Below, piece by piece: positions 15,745 through 24,782 of a stretch of 64,000 nucleotides of DNA. The DNA comes from Flavobacterium sp. ENC. GTDB taxonomy: Bacteria > Bacteroidota > Bacteroidia > Flavobacteriales > Flavobacteriaceae. The first letter of the stretch is position 1, and every line of letters begins with the position of its first letter. The notes beneath the pieces were generated by a model. It worked only from the letters and a program-made list of their open reading frames with translations, did not search any database and was not told the origin of the DNA. Position numbers and translations under genes: made by a program. The DNA is taken from contig NZ_JAJMOY010000007.1 in the NCBI RefSeq assembly GCF_020991415.1, positions 106,788-170,787 on the forward strand, written 5' to 3'.

Positions 15745-18700
15745 ATGGAGCTAATAGAAAATAAAGACCTTTTTCAAACCGTTTTTAACTCTTCCTCAAA
15801 TGGTATTGCCCTATTGCAGGCACTTTACAATGAGCAGGGTAAAACAGAAGATTTTTCAATTTTGTTGTTTAATGCCTATACCTTTAAGTGGATTGGTGCT
15901 ATTGACTATAAAGGCAAGCGGTACAGCGAGCTGTTTCCAATGGTAAAAGAAACCGGGATTCTCGACAAGTTTATTGAGGTCGCCGAAACGGGTGTTACGG
16001 CCACTTTTGAAAAATGGTATACCGGCGAAGGCCTGCAGCACTGGTTCCGTTTTACGGCCGTAAAGCAGGCTGAATTACTTGTAGTCACCACCGAAGACAT
16101 CACAGAAGCAAAACAAACAGAAATCAATTTGAAAAATGCACTGGACGATGCGCAGAAACAAAAACGGCTTTACGATTCCATTACAAACAATACACCCGAT
16201 CTGGTATATGTATTCAGTCTGTCGTATAAATTTATTTATGCCAATAAGGCTTTGCTTACCATGTGGGGCAAATCGGAGCAGGATGCTATTGGCAGGGGAC
16301 TAAGGGAAAATGGCTACGAGGAATGGCATGCTAAAATGCACGAACAGGAAATTGATGAGGTAGTTGCTACAAAAAAAATCGTCAGGGGAACAGTCTCTTT
16401 TCCACACGCTGAATTAGGGAGGCGGATTTATGATTACATTCTTGTCCCGGTTGTGAACGAGCAGGGAGACGTAGAGGCTATTGCCGGAACAACGCGCGAT
16501 ATTACAGAAATAAAGCGTGCAGAAGAATTACTTCAGCAAAGTGAAACCCGTTTCCGAAATATGATCGAACAGGCACCGGTGGCCCTATTGCTCTCCAGAG
16601 GTGAGGATGTAGTCATAGAAAGCATCAATAAACCGATGCTTGAGTTTATGAACAAAAAATCTCAAGAGGAGGTGCTTGGTAAAAAAATGGTTGAAACGCT
16701 GCCGGAACTTGCGGACCAGCAGGCATTGCAGAACGTTATTCAAGTTCAAAAGACAGGAGTTCCTTTTAGAGGTGATGACCAGCCTGTTGATTTAATAATT
16801 AACGGTAAGCTCGAGCGACGCTATTTTAACTTTTCATATGATCGCATCACTGAATCGGGAGAAAGTTCAGCCGTGCTGCATATGGCTGTAGATGTAACGG
16901 AACAGCTCTTATCCAGAAGAAAGATTGAAGACAATGAAAAACGGTTCCGTTCTTTAATTGAAGAAGCACCGGTAGGTACGTGTCTTTATGTTGGACCTGA
17001 TATGCGCATTGAAATTGCCAATAAAATTATAATGGACCAATGGGGAAGAGGCCCTGAAATAATTGGCAAAAACATGTTAGATGTTTTTCCGGAAGCAAAA
17101 AGCCAGCCTTTTCCGGAAATTCTTAAAGAAGTTTACAGAACCGGGAAACAATATGAAGAAAAAGGGGCAAGGGCAGATATAAATATAAACGGCGTACTCA
17201 CCACATTTTATGTGGACTTTACCTATAAACCGCTGTTTGATGAAACGGGAAGTGTATATGCAATTTTAGATGTAGTCATAGATGTTACCTCCCAGGTGAA
17301 AGCGAACCGGTTGCTGGAAGAAAACCAGGAGTTTATACGTAAAATATTTTACAGCTCACCGGTTGCCAATCTGGTGTATGTAGGGGAAGAAATGATTTTA
17401 CGGGAGGCAAATGAGAAAATGCTTGAAATTTTTGGGCGCGATGCTTCCATTATTGGAAAACCTGTAATGGAAACGATTCCTGAATTAAACAAAACAGATT
17501 TATTTGAAAAGTACAGTTATGTTTTAGAGAGCGGGGAAACCTATCAGGCATTTGCCCAGTATATTGAATTTATAAAGAATGGCACATCCTATTTTGGCTA
17601 TTACGATTATACCTATAAACCGCTTTGTGATGATAATGATAAAGCCTATGGTGTTATCTGTATTGTTATCGAGGTAACCGATCAGGTATATGCCAGACAA
17701 AAGCAGCAGGAAGCAGAATCAGGATTAAGAGGAGCTGTTGAGTTAGCACAGCTGGGTACCTGGAGTATTGACGTTGCGACCAATGGACTTGTCTATTCGG
17801 ACCGCCTTATAGAATGGTTTGGATTTGATCCTAACAATAAAGATTATAACGAAGTAATACCCATATTGGCAGAGGGAGATCAGCAAAGAGTAACCAAAGC
17901 TTTGGCCTGGGCATTTAAACCGGAATCAGGAGGGATCTACGATGAAACCTATACGGTTATTCATCCTAAAACAGGCTTCAGAAGAATCCTGCATGCGCAG
18001 GGAAAGACCGTATTTGACCGTATGGGAAATCCAGTTCGAATGAATGGTACCGCACAGGATGTTACTTTGCAGCATGAAGTACAAACAGCTTTGGAACAGC
18101 AGGTTCTTGTGCGTACAGAACAACTTGCAGCCGCGGTTGATGAGTTAGGACATACCAACAACAATCTGGAAAAATCCAACATGCGATTGCTTCAGTCGAA
18201 TGAAGAACTTGCTCAGTTCGCTTATATTGCTTCACACGATCTTCAGGAACCGCTTCGAAAAATAATTACTTTTTCCGGTCTTCTCGACACGAGCCTGGGA
18301 GAAAACAAAACCGCCGGGGTGCAGAATTATATGGATAAGATTGTACATGCCTCCATGCGAATGAGAAGCCTTATTAGCGATGTCCTCAATTATTCACAGC
18401 TCGCTAAATCCGACGAGCAGTTTATAGAAGTAAATCTGAATGATATTGTTACTCATTTAGTGATGGATTATGACCTTCTCATCGAGCAGAAAAGAGCTAA
18501 AGTTTATATTGAAGGCTTACCCATAATAAAAGCTAATGAGGTACAAATGACACAATTGTTTAGAAACCTCATCGGTAACGCTCTGAAATTTACACAAAAA
18601 GACAGGGATCCCGTAATTTCAGTAACCGCTGAAACAATTTTGCTGTGTGGAATTCACAAAATACAAACCGGCAGTGCAGAAACAGAATTTTGCAAGATTC

Positions 18701-18918
18701 AGATCAGGGACAACGGAATAGGCTTCGAGCCGGAATATTTCGAGCGTATTTTTAATATATTCCAGCGTCTGCACAGTAAGACTATTTATGAGGGAACCGG
18801 AATAGGACTGGCAATGTGTAAAAAGATTGTGCAGAACCATGGCGGTGATATATTTGCCGAAAGTGTATTTGGCGAGGGAGCTGTTTTTACCATTCTGTTA
18901 CCCAATTCAAAAGAGTAA
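15745..18918 (+). CDS. Six-PAS cytosolic sensor histidine kinase
   Basis: The protein has 1057 residues and no membrane segment. Six PAS domains of about 120 residues each can be counted: about 8-130, 140-262, 270-390, 400-522, 530-650 and 660-780. Most end in the DVT/DIT motif that closes a PAC segment (TTEDITEAK, TTRDITEIK, AVDVTEQ, VIDVTSQ, VIEVTDQ, TAQDVTLQ). A coiled coil (about 785-820) leads to HisKA with His831 in IASHDLQEPLRK, and HATPase_c (LFRNLIGNALKFT, IRDNGIGFEPE, GTGIGLAMCKK). The multiple PAS domains suggest it integrates several signals or multimerises. No response regulator is adjacent; the Rcp1-type regulator 8 kb away is a possible partner because the catalytic core is similar to the hybrid kinase there. 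Confidence 0.9.
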   Translation: MELIENKDLFQTVFNSSSNGIALLQALYNEQGKTEDFSILLFNAYTFKWIGAIDYKGKRYSELFPMVKETGILDKFIEVAETGVTATFEKWYTGEGLQHWFRFTAVKQAELLVVTTEDITEAKQTEINLKNALDDAQKQKRLYDSITNNTPDLVYVFSLSYKFIYANKALLTMWGKSEQDAIGRGLRENGYEEWHAKMHEQEIDEVVATKKIVRGTVSFPHAELGRRIYDYILVPVVNEQGDVEAIAGTTRDITEIKRAEELLQQSETRFRNMIEQAPVALLLSRGEDVVIESINKPMLEFMNKKSQEEVLGKKMVETLPELADQQALQNVIQVQKTGVPFRGDDQPVDLIINGKLERRYFNFSYDRITESGESSAVLHMAVDVTEQLLSRRKIEDNEKRFRSLIEEAPVGTCLYVGPDMRIEIANKIIMDQWGRGPEIIGKNMLDVFPEAKSQPFPEILKEVYRTGKQYEEKGARADININGVLTTFYVDFTYKPLFDETGSVYAILDVVIDVTSQVKANRLLEENQEFIRKIFYSSPVANLVYVGEEMILREANEKMLEIFGRDASIIGKPVMETIPELNKTDLFEKYSYVLESGETYQAFAQYIEFIKNGTSYFGYYDYTYKPLCDDNDKAYGVICIVIEVTDQVYARQKQQEAESGLRGAVELAQLGTWSIDVATNGLVYSDRLIEWFGFDPNNKDYNEVIPILAEGDQQRVTKALAWAFKPESGGIYDETYTVIHPKTGFRRILHAQGKTVFDRMGNPVRMNGTAQDVTLQHEVQTALEQQVLVRTEQLAAAVDELGHTNNNLEKSNMRLLQSNEELAQFAYIASHDLQEPLRKIITFSGLLDTSLGENKTAGVQNYMDKIVHASMRMRSLISDVLNYSQLAKSDEQFIEVNLNDIVTHLVMDYDLLIEQKRAKVYIEGLPIIKANEVQMTQLFRNLIGNALKFTQKDRDPVISVTAETILLCGIHKIQTGSAETEFCKIQIRDNGIGFEPEYFERIFNIFQRLHSKTIYEGTGIGLAMCKKIVQNHGGDIFAESVFGEGAVFTILLPNSKE

Positions 18919-18994
18919 GTTCCGGTTTCTATTTATACCGCCGGGATTTTTTATTCCTGACAAAGGTGTCGTTCGGTTACAGAAACTTCCTTTA

Positions 18995-19441
18995 CTATAG
19001 AAAGACTTTATAAACCATAAAAGAAGAAACGGCAAAAATAACATGTGCCAGCAATAATTGAATGTAATATCCTTTGTAGTCAATATTAGGTTTTTGTGGA
19101 ATTATTTCAAAAAGAATAATCCAGCTGACTATTCCGATAATGCCGCTAATGACACCAAAAAGAATACTCACTGTCCACGATATTTCTAAAAATTCGTAGT
19201 ACCATAACAAATGATACACTAAGACAAATAAAAACCCTATCAGGTAATGCAGAAACCATCCTAAGATTATTTTTGTTTTAGAAGAGATGTCGATATTAGC
19301 CTTATGCAGTACATAAGTAAGCAGTACCGGCTCTTTGTATATTTCCCTTGCGGCAGCCGAGACAGCATAACTAAAAAGAGTCATGACAGAAGTCGCGACA
19401 ATGGAGGAGATGATAATCTGAAGGAGTATGTATAGATTCAT
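18995..19441 (-). CDS. Four-helix membrane protein of unknown function
   Basis: The protein has 148 residues and four predicted membrane helices (about 8-30, 58-82, 90-113 and 124-146), including FLHYLIGFLFVLVYHLLWYY. I do not recognise a named family. It precedes, on the same strand, nothing closer than the SpoIIAA-like gene 38 bp upstream, so the two may be co-transcribed. It is convergent with the six-PAS kinase. Confidence 0.65.
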   Translation of the reverse strand: MNLYILLQIIISSIVATSVMTLFSYAVSAAAREIYKEPVLLTYVLHKANIDISSKTKIILGWFLHYLIGFLFVLVYHLLWYYEFLEISWTVSILFGVISGIIGIVSWIILFEIIPQKPNIDYKGYYIQLLLAHVIFAVSSFMVYKVFL

Positions 19442-19479
19442 AAGAAGTTTTTTAAGTTTTTTTATTGGAAAAAAATCAG

Positions 19480-19854
19480 TTACTCTTTTTGGCTATTGCC
19501 CTGAACCCATTGGACTGCCTGCTCAAATGCATCTTTTTTGAAACCTTTAAAATTTCCGGGCACTACGTAACTGAAGGCATTCGTAAAGGAAATGGCATGG
19601 TCGGAGTCTGTAACAATGGCTGCCCTGTTCCATTTACCAAAATTTTTTAGTCCGATAAAAGCATCTTCCAGCCAGGCACTTGCGGTAAAATTTTCAATTT
19701 CAGTATCGATCAGAAAAAGGAAATTAATTTCGTTGATCTGTTCCACCAGGCGTTTTACTGCCGGCGCTATAATAGTTTTATAATCGTTTGCCGTTACTTC
19801 TCCCAATGCCCTGAAGGCGACTACATTATCGGGTGCCGGAATTGTTTGTATCAT
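19480..19854 (-). CDS. SpoIIAA-like (STAS/DUF3478) protein
   Basis: The 124 residues match the SpoIIAA-like fold: MIQTIPAPDNVVAFRALGEV at the start, a central KRLVEQINEINFLFLIDTEI and WNRAAIVTDSDHAISF near residue 75-95. Family members are small cytosolic alpha/beta proteins, often linked to stress or lipid binding, without a settled function. It lies 59 bp downstream of the Rieske/FAD gene on the same strand. Confidence 0.75.
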   Translation of the reverse strand: MIQTIPAPDNVVAFRALGEVTANDYKTIIAPAVKRLVEQINEINFLFLIDTEIENFTASAWLEDAFIGLKNFGKWNRAAIVTDSDHAISFTNAFSYVVPGNFKGFKKDAFEQAVQWVQGNSQKE

Positions 19855-19913
19855 AGTTTTATTATAAAAGATGTTGCTGAAAATTAAACGGTATACTTAA
19901 TTTTTTGGAATTT

Positions 19914-21494
19914 TTATTTGATATGAATTTTGCTCAGGTCTGTTTTTGCCGGACCATTAGTAAGAGTCCCGTCACAGGAGAATCGTGAGCCGTGGCAGGG
20001 ACAGTCAAAGGATTTTTCATCATTGTTCCATTGCACAATACAGCCCAAATGAGGACAGACGGCGGAGAAAGCCCGAAGGCTGTTGTCGTAATCCCTGTAC
20101 ACTGCAATTTTCTTCAATCCGGAAGACAGGACACCACCTTCGCCAGCTCCCAGGTCGGAAGTATTTTCCAGATCTGATGCGGAGATCCAGTCCAGATACT
20201 GTGCGGCCATGTTACCGGCTTCCCTGACAAAATCACCGGTAGTTTTGAGTGTTATTCTCGACGGACTGTAGAGGTCTTCCCATTTATTTTTAATGCCAAG
20301 TATCGCATCGCTTATAATCATGGCACCTATGGTACCATGTGTCATTCCATTTCCGGAATCTCCTGTGATGATGTAGATATTTTCATCGCCGGGATTTTTT
20401 CCCATAAAGCCTAAAGAGTCAACAGGCTCCATCACCTGACCTGACCAGGTATAGCTAATTTCCTCCAGCATTGGAAAATAATTTCTCGTCCAGGATTCCA
20501 GTCTTTCATATCGTTGGGATTCGGAAATGCCTTCCTCATCGGCCTGACCTGTTTTGTGATCTTCACCTCCGGAGATCAATAAATCGTACTGCTCGTCAAA
20601 ATCTTCTATGCGTACATAATGATAAGGCTGTGAAACCCATTTGGAATCGGCGTCACCGGTATCCCACCAGAGCGAGTGAGGTAATTTGCCTTTCGGAATT
20701 TTACCTGCAATCACATAAGTTCTGTAGGCGGCCTGTTTGGTATGCATTGTCAGTGTGTCATTCACCGGCGAGTTGGTAGCTACCACAATATCTTTTGCCG
20801 AAAATGTAAAACCATTGATTTTAGCGCCTTCTTTTGTAATTTCTTCCGCCCTTGCTTCTGTAAATATCTGGCCTCCAAGGGAAACAAATGCATCGGCTAA
20901 GGCTTTTAAATAGTGCAGGACATGAAATTGGGCCTGATTGTAAAACGCAAGACATTCCATAGTTTCTCCACCTTGTATAGCAGGAGTAGTTGCCAGAAGT
21001 TCTGTATGTAAACCTGCATTCTTTGTGGCTTCCAATTCTTTATGTAAATTTTTTTCTTTGTCAGTTGGATGCAGGAATAAATAACCATTTACTCTTTTGA
21101 AAGAACAGTCAATCTGCAGATCCGTTACATTTTTTTCGATTTCATCAATAGCTGCTCTATGGCTTTCTGCTGCCAGTTTTGCAGCTTCTTTTCCAAAGGT
21201 TTCTTCAAGAAAATAATAACGGTCATCCAGTGCTGCTGTCAAATGTGCCGTAGTACGTCCTGTTTCCCCGCTGCCTATAAAACCATCTTCAACAACAGTT
21301 ACCTTTTTACCTGCCTTTGCCAATTGGTAAGCTGTAGTGAGACCTGAAATTCCGCCGCCGATAACAAGAATTTCAGTCTGTATATCGCGGTCCGGTTTAT
21401 CAAAGGCTATAATGGAAGTAGAATCGATCCAAAAGGATACATTTTCGCCTGATGTTATATTACTGCTGTTGAATTTATCATGTAGTGGTGCCAT
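19914..21494 (-). CDS. FAD-dependent oxidoreductase fused to a Rieske iron-sulfur domain
   Basis: I choose the ATG at 21494 (MAPLHDKF, 526 residues); the frame extends to a TTG at 21521 but adds nothing conserved. A dinucleotide-binding motif, ILVIGGGISGLTTAYQLAKA, opens a DAO-family domain (about 45-400), with the GETGRTTAHL segment and a late FAD contact in IYIITGDSGNGMTHG. The last 90 residues are a Rieske domain with Cys-Pro-His-LGC and CPCHGS ligands for a [2Fe-2S] cluster. This fusion is known from cyanobacteria and soil bacteria, usually in stress-type gene sets; the substrate is unknown. It is divergent from the alcohol dehydrogenase gene. Confidence 0.88.
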   Translation of the reverse strand: MAPLHDKFNSSNITSGENVSFWIDSTSIIAFDKPDRDIQTEILVIGGGISGLTTAYQLAKAGKKVTVVEDGFIGSGETGRTTAHLTAALDDRYYFLEETFGKEAAKLAAESHRAAIDEIEKNVTDLQIDCSFKRVNGYLFLHPTDKEKNLHKELEATKNAGLHTELLATTPAIQGGETMECLAFYNQAQFHVLHYLKALADAFVSLGGQIFTEARAEEITKEGAKINGFTFSAKDIVVATNSPVNDTLTMHTKQAAYRTYVIAGKIPKGKLPHSLWWDTGDADSKWVSQPYHYVRIEDFDEQYDLLISGGEDHKTGQADEEGISESQRYERLESWTRNYFPMLEEISYTWSGQVMEPVDSLGFMGKNPGDENIYIITGDSGNGMTHGTIGAMIISDAILGIKNKWEDLYSPSRITLKTTGDFVREAGNMAAQYLDWISASDLENTSDLGAGEGGVLSSGLKKIAVYRDYDNSLRAFSAVCPHLGCIVQWNNDEKSFDCPCHGSRFSCDGTLTNGPAKTDLSKIHIK

Positions 21495-21697
21495 CTGAAA
21501 TGTTTTTAATTTATACGGCAAAAGAAAATGCCAATCTTGTCAAAATTATAAAATGATGTCACCTAACGGTTATAAGATATTTTCTGAGTTTTATATGATT
21601 TCCAGTTGTTTTTTATATAAGAATTATAAGATAAATTGTAAATATAATGGTCTAAATAGGAGTTACTTAGCATTCTATTAATTTAAAATAAAATAAT

Positions 21698-22867
21698 ATG
21701 AAAGCAGCAGTAATACACGGACCGGGTTCCGTAAAATATGACACAGTAGATGATCCGGGATTGAAAGCCAATGATGATATTATTCTTAAAGTGACCTCAA
21801 CAGCGATTTGCGGCTCGGATCTCCATATTTATTCAGGAGGTTTTCCGCAACCCAGACCCATGGTTTTGGGGCATGAATTTATGGGTATAGTGGAAGAGAC
21901 CGGATCGGCCGTTACCCATCTTAAAAGAGGTGACCGTGTCGTAGTACCTTTTCCTATTGCCTGTGGAAATTGTTTTTTCTGCAATCATGACGTACCGGGT
22001 AACTGTGAGCACAGTAATCCCGAACACTATGGACCAGAAGGCGGAATCCTGACCGAAAAAGGAGGTGCCCTTTTTGGATATACGGATCTTTATGGCGGTT
22101 ACGATGGTGGTCAGGCACAATATGTACGTGTACCTTATGCCAATTATGGTCCCAGGGTAGTGCCGGATAGCCTTACCGATGAGCAGGCACTTTTTTTAAC
22201 TGATATTTTTCCAACGGGATACACAGGAGTGGATTGGGGAGAGGTAAAAGGAGGTGAGACAGTCGCTATATTTGGCTCAGGGCCGGTGGGTCTTATGGCT
22301 GCCAAAAGTGCCTGGCTTAGGGGAGCAGCACAGGTAATTATAGTGGATACCCTGCAATACAGGCTGGATAAGGCAAAAGCCACAACCGGAAGTACCACTA
22401 TTTTATGGGAAGATGGTCCCAAAGATGTTGTGGAACAGATACGTGCCTTAACACAGGGACGCGGGGCGGATGTTTGTATTGATGCGGTAGGTTTTGAACC
22501 CGATCGTAATCTTGCGGACCGTATAAAAGCGACCGTTAATTTTGAAAAAGGCTCCATAAAAGTACTCGAAGCCTGTATGAGCGCTGTAAGGAGAAGTGGT
22601 ATTGTTTCGGTCTTAGGCGTTTATCCCGTTAATTATGATAATTTTCCACTTGGGCAGTTTTTTGACAAGGGAATCGTACTTAAAGGCGGTCAGGCACCCG
22701 CACACAAACATATAGACAAACTTCTGGAATATGTCGTGCAGGGAAAAGTACAGCTCGATGATATCATAACGCACCGACTTCCATTATCAGAGATCTCACA
22801 CGCTTATGACATTTTTAAAAAGAAAGAAGATGGCTGCGTAAAAGTGGTGCTTGATCCGTGGAATTAA
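21698..22867 (+). CDS. Zinc-dependent alcohol dehydrogenase, glutathione-independent formaldehyde dehydrogenase-like
   Basis: The 389 residues form a medium-chain dehydrogenase. Catalytic zinc ligands are Cys38 (AICGSDLH) and His59-Glu60 (LGHEFMG). The structural zinc lobe has Cys89, Cys92, Cys95 and Cys103. The Rossmann motif is FGSGPVGLMAA. The insert EHYGPEGG ... LFGYTDLYGGYDGGQAQYVRVPYA is typical of the FdhA-like subgroup that includes glutathione-independent formaldehyde dehydrogenase. It probably oxidises small alcohols or aldehydes with NAD. Expression may be paired with the divergent FAD/Rieske gene. A 17-bp-stem terminator follows. Confidence 0.88.
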   Translation: MKAAVIHGPGSVKYDTVDDPGLKANDDIILKVTSTAICGSDLHIYSGGFPQPRPMVLGHEFMGIVEETGSAVTHLKRGDRVVVPFPIACGNCFFCNHDVPGNCEHSNPEHYGPEGGILTEKGGALFGYTDLYGGYDGGQAQYVRVPYANYGPRVVPDSLTDEQALFLTDIFPTGYTGVDWGEVKGGETVAIFGSGPVGLMAAKSAWLRGAAQVIIVDTLQYRLDKAKATTGSTTILWEDGPKDVVEQIRALTQGRGADVCIDAVGFEPDRNLADRIKATVNFEKGSIKVLEACMSAVRRSGIVSVLGVYPVNYDNFPLGQFFDKGIVLKGGQAPAHKHIDKLLEYVVQGKVQLDDIITHRLPLSEISHAYDIFKKKEDGCVKVVLDPWN

Positions 22868-22886
22868 GATTGGAACAAAAAAAGTT

Positions 22887-22931
22887 AAGCAATAAAAAAA
22901 TCTACATCAACTGCAGATTTTTTTATTGCTT
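22887..22931. terminator. Bidirectional terminator between convergent genes
   Basis: A perfect 17-bp stem (left arm AAGCAATAAAAAAATCT, right arm its complement at 22915-22931) with A/T runs on both sides separates the dehydrogenase gene from the convergent DUF3606 gene. Confidence 0.9.
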
Positions 22932-22961
22932 TTACATTTCAAATAATTGGAAAATACCGAT

Positions 22962-23123
22962 TCAATTTCTCGTGAGTTTAGCCTGAATGTAATGCTGAAT
23001 TTTTAAAAAGTCAGTACTGCCAATTCTAACGATGACGCATTGCAGTTGTTCGGTCGTTAAATTCCAATAAGAAGCCCAAAGGTCAACATGAATTTCACTT
23101 GGATTATAAGGTGCTGTTTCCAT
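22962..23123 (-). CDS. DUF3606 small protein
   Basis: I place the start at the ATG at 23123 (METAPYNPSEIHVDLW), giving 53 residues; the open frame reaches into the GH130 gene but only this part is conserved. The YWNLTTEQLQCVIVRIGS segment followed by a helix fits DUF3606, a 55-60-residue family of unknown function common in soil bacteria and often found among stress genes. It lies 32 bp downstream of the GH130 gene and is probably co-transcribed. Confidence 0.75.
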   Translation of the reverse strand: METAPYNPSEIHVDLWASYWNLTTEQLQCVIVRIGSTDFLKIQHYIQAKLTRN

Positions 23124-23155
23124 GATTTCAATTTTTAGTTGTATTTTTTTTAAAA

Positions 23156-24202
23156 TTATTCCAGTGCGGCTAAAATCTCTGTAAGGGAGAAATGGGCACC
23201 GCATACAAATTCATCGGCTGCGCCGTAATAAATGGTAAGCTGATCTCCGTCTACTACATGTCCGTTGGTAAAAACCACAAAGCCAAAAAAGCCGCTAAGC
23301 TCATAATTTTCTGTGGGTACCATTATCGGCTCAAGTGTCCGGCCCAGTATTTTTGAAGGATCTTCGAGATCCATTAAAAAAGCACCAAGACAATACTGAT
23401 GTTCGGCATTGGCACCGTGGTATATTTCGAGCCATCCTTTTTCTGTTTTAATGGGTGCTGCACCGGCGCCAACTCTGGCACTGTCCCATAAACCCTGGCG
23501 TGTTCCGACCAGAAATTGGTGATTGCCCCAGTGAATACCGTCCGGGGATTCTGCCAGCCAGATAAAATTGCCTCCGATCTGTGGACTCGACGGTCGGTGC
23601 AGGGCGTAGTATTTTCCATTGATAAGTTCTTCAAAAATGGCGCAGTCCTTATTATGAGGAGGGAAAATCATTTGCTTGTTATCAAAGTTTTTCCAGTCTT
23701 TGGTGGTGCGTAAACCTACACCCACACCGCTTGTTGACACGGCGGTATACGTGATATAATACGTGTCGTCTAATTGACTGACCCTGGCGTCTTCAATCCC
23801 AAATTGCTCAAGTCTGCCGTCGCCCATTAAAAGGGAATGTTCCTTTGGTTCAGAAAAATGAATTCCGTCATCGCTGGAGAGCAGACGCAAATGCGAAAGT
23901 GTCGTTAAATAGTCCAGGCCTTTATATTGAATCACCCGTGCATCATTGGCAACCAGATCGGGATCATTAAGCGGAATTTCGATAATTTCTATTTTGCCCA
24001 ATGCGTTAACTACCGGAAAGAAAATTACACCTTCTTTTTGTGCGATAGATTCTGCAACTCGCACCAAAAGCCATATTTTACCTTCGAAGCGAAATACGCC
24101 CGGATTTAAAAGACTGATAATCTGAAGTTCCGTACTGCTGGATTGCAGATCCTTTGGCATCAGAAGTGGATTTTCGGGAAACCTGCGGGCAATGTCACTC
24201 AT
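23156..24202 (-). CDS. GH130 family mannoside phosphorylase
   Basis: The 348 residues have the five-bladed propeller pattern of GH130: LLNPGVFRFEGKIWLLVRVAES early, the catalytic-site strand QFGIEDARVSQLDDTYYITYTA, LHRPSSPQIGG, GVGAA-like RVGAGAAPIKTEKGWLEIYHGA, and a final TIYYGAADEFVCGA. These enzymes phosphorolyse beta-mannosides (for example mannosyl-glucose or mannosyl-GlcNAc), releasing mannose 1-phosphate, in the cytosol. Subfamily and exact substrate cannot be told from sequence alone. A GH26 mannanase lies 26 kb away, which would fit mannan use, but the two are not linked. Confidence 0.88.
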   Translation of the reverse strand: MSDIARRFPENPLLMPKDLQSSSTELQIISLLNPGVFRFEGKIWLLVRVAESIAQKEGVIFFPVVNALGKIEIIEIPLNDPDLVANDARVIQYKGLDYLTTLSHLRLLSSDDGIHFSEPKEHSLLMGDGRLEQFGIEDARVSQLDDTYYITYTAVSTSGVGVGLRTTKDWKNFDNKQMIFPPHNKDCAIFEELINGKYYALHRPSSPQIGGNFIWLAESPDGIHWGNHQFLVGTRQGLWDSARVGAGAAPIKTEKGWLEIYHGANAEHQYCLGAFLMDLEDPSKILGRTLEPIMVPTENYELSGFFGFVVFTNGHVVDGDQLTIYYGAADEFVCGAHFSLTEILAALE

Positions 24203-24551
24203 AGTGTTAAGAGATTTTGTTCGTACAATAACCGATTGCCTTCAGGAAGAATAACTATTGAAATTCTTCCGGGCAAAATGTAATACTATAAAGAAAGCTA
24301 TTTTATACAATTATTTTCTTATAGAATATTTTATAAGGATTATAATATTTTCATCCATACAAATTTTAATGGCCTTACTTTCACATTCAATGAAGGCGGA
24401 AAACAATTAAAACGACTTAATATAATATAAAAAACAGAATGGAATCATATAAAGTGTTGGCATATAGGTTATTCTAATTTAGTATTATGAAAAAGTATTG
24501 TCAGCAACGATACGAAGTAATACCAATTAATAACCCTAAAACTAAAATCAT
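24203..24551. other. Divergent intergenic space, 349 bp
   Basis: It lies between the GH130 gene (minus) and the YodC-like gene (plus). No coding region or clear promoter was found on either strand; several ATTTTATAAGG-like stretches recur but give no consensus I trust. Confidence 0.3.
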
Positions 24552-24722
24552 ATGTTTAAGAAAGGTCAGTATGTCCAGCAGGAATTTGGCAATCAGGTCA
24601 TGAAAATTATTGGATTTGAGCCTGAATTCATAGAAAATATAATTACCCAATGGGAGGATGAGGAAGGGACTATCGTGACGGGAAAATTTATGGAATCGCA
24701 ACTCGTACTGGCAGAGCAGTAA
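24552..24722 (+). CDS. Small YodC/DUF2158-like protein
   Basis: An ATG at 24552 opens 56 residues: FKKGQYVQQEFGNQVMKIIG, then ITQWEDEEGTIVTGKFMES and QLVLAEQ. The order (a basic FKxGxxV start, Gly-x-x-M, a W followed by acidic residues, then xGxFxxxxLVL) resembles the DUF2158/YodC family of 60-residue SH3-like proteins. The usual cysteine before the W is Gln here. It lies 60 bp upstream of the helicase gene on the same strand and may be co-transcribed. Confidence 0.6.
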   Translation: MFKKGQYVQQEFGNQVMKIIGFEPEFIENIITQWEDEEGTIVTGKFMESQLVLAEQ

Positions 24723-24782
24723 AATAAAAAAATCAATTAATTAAAGGTGTTTGTCCAAATCACTATATAAATCAAAGCACAA

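Noticed and set aside
22962..23204. 80-residue version of the DUF3606 protein
   Set aside because: The extra N-terminus overlaps the GH130 gene and lacks conservation; the ATG at 23123 gives the family length.
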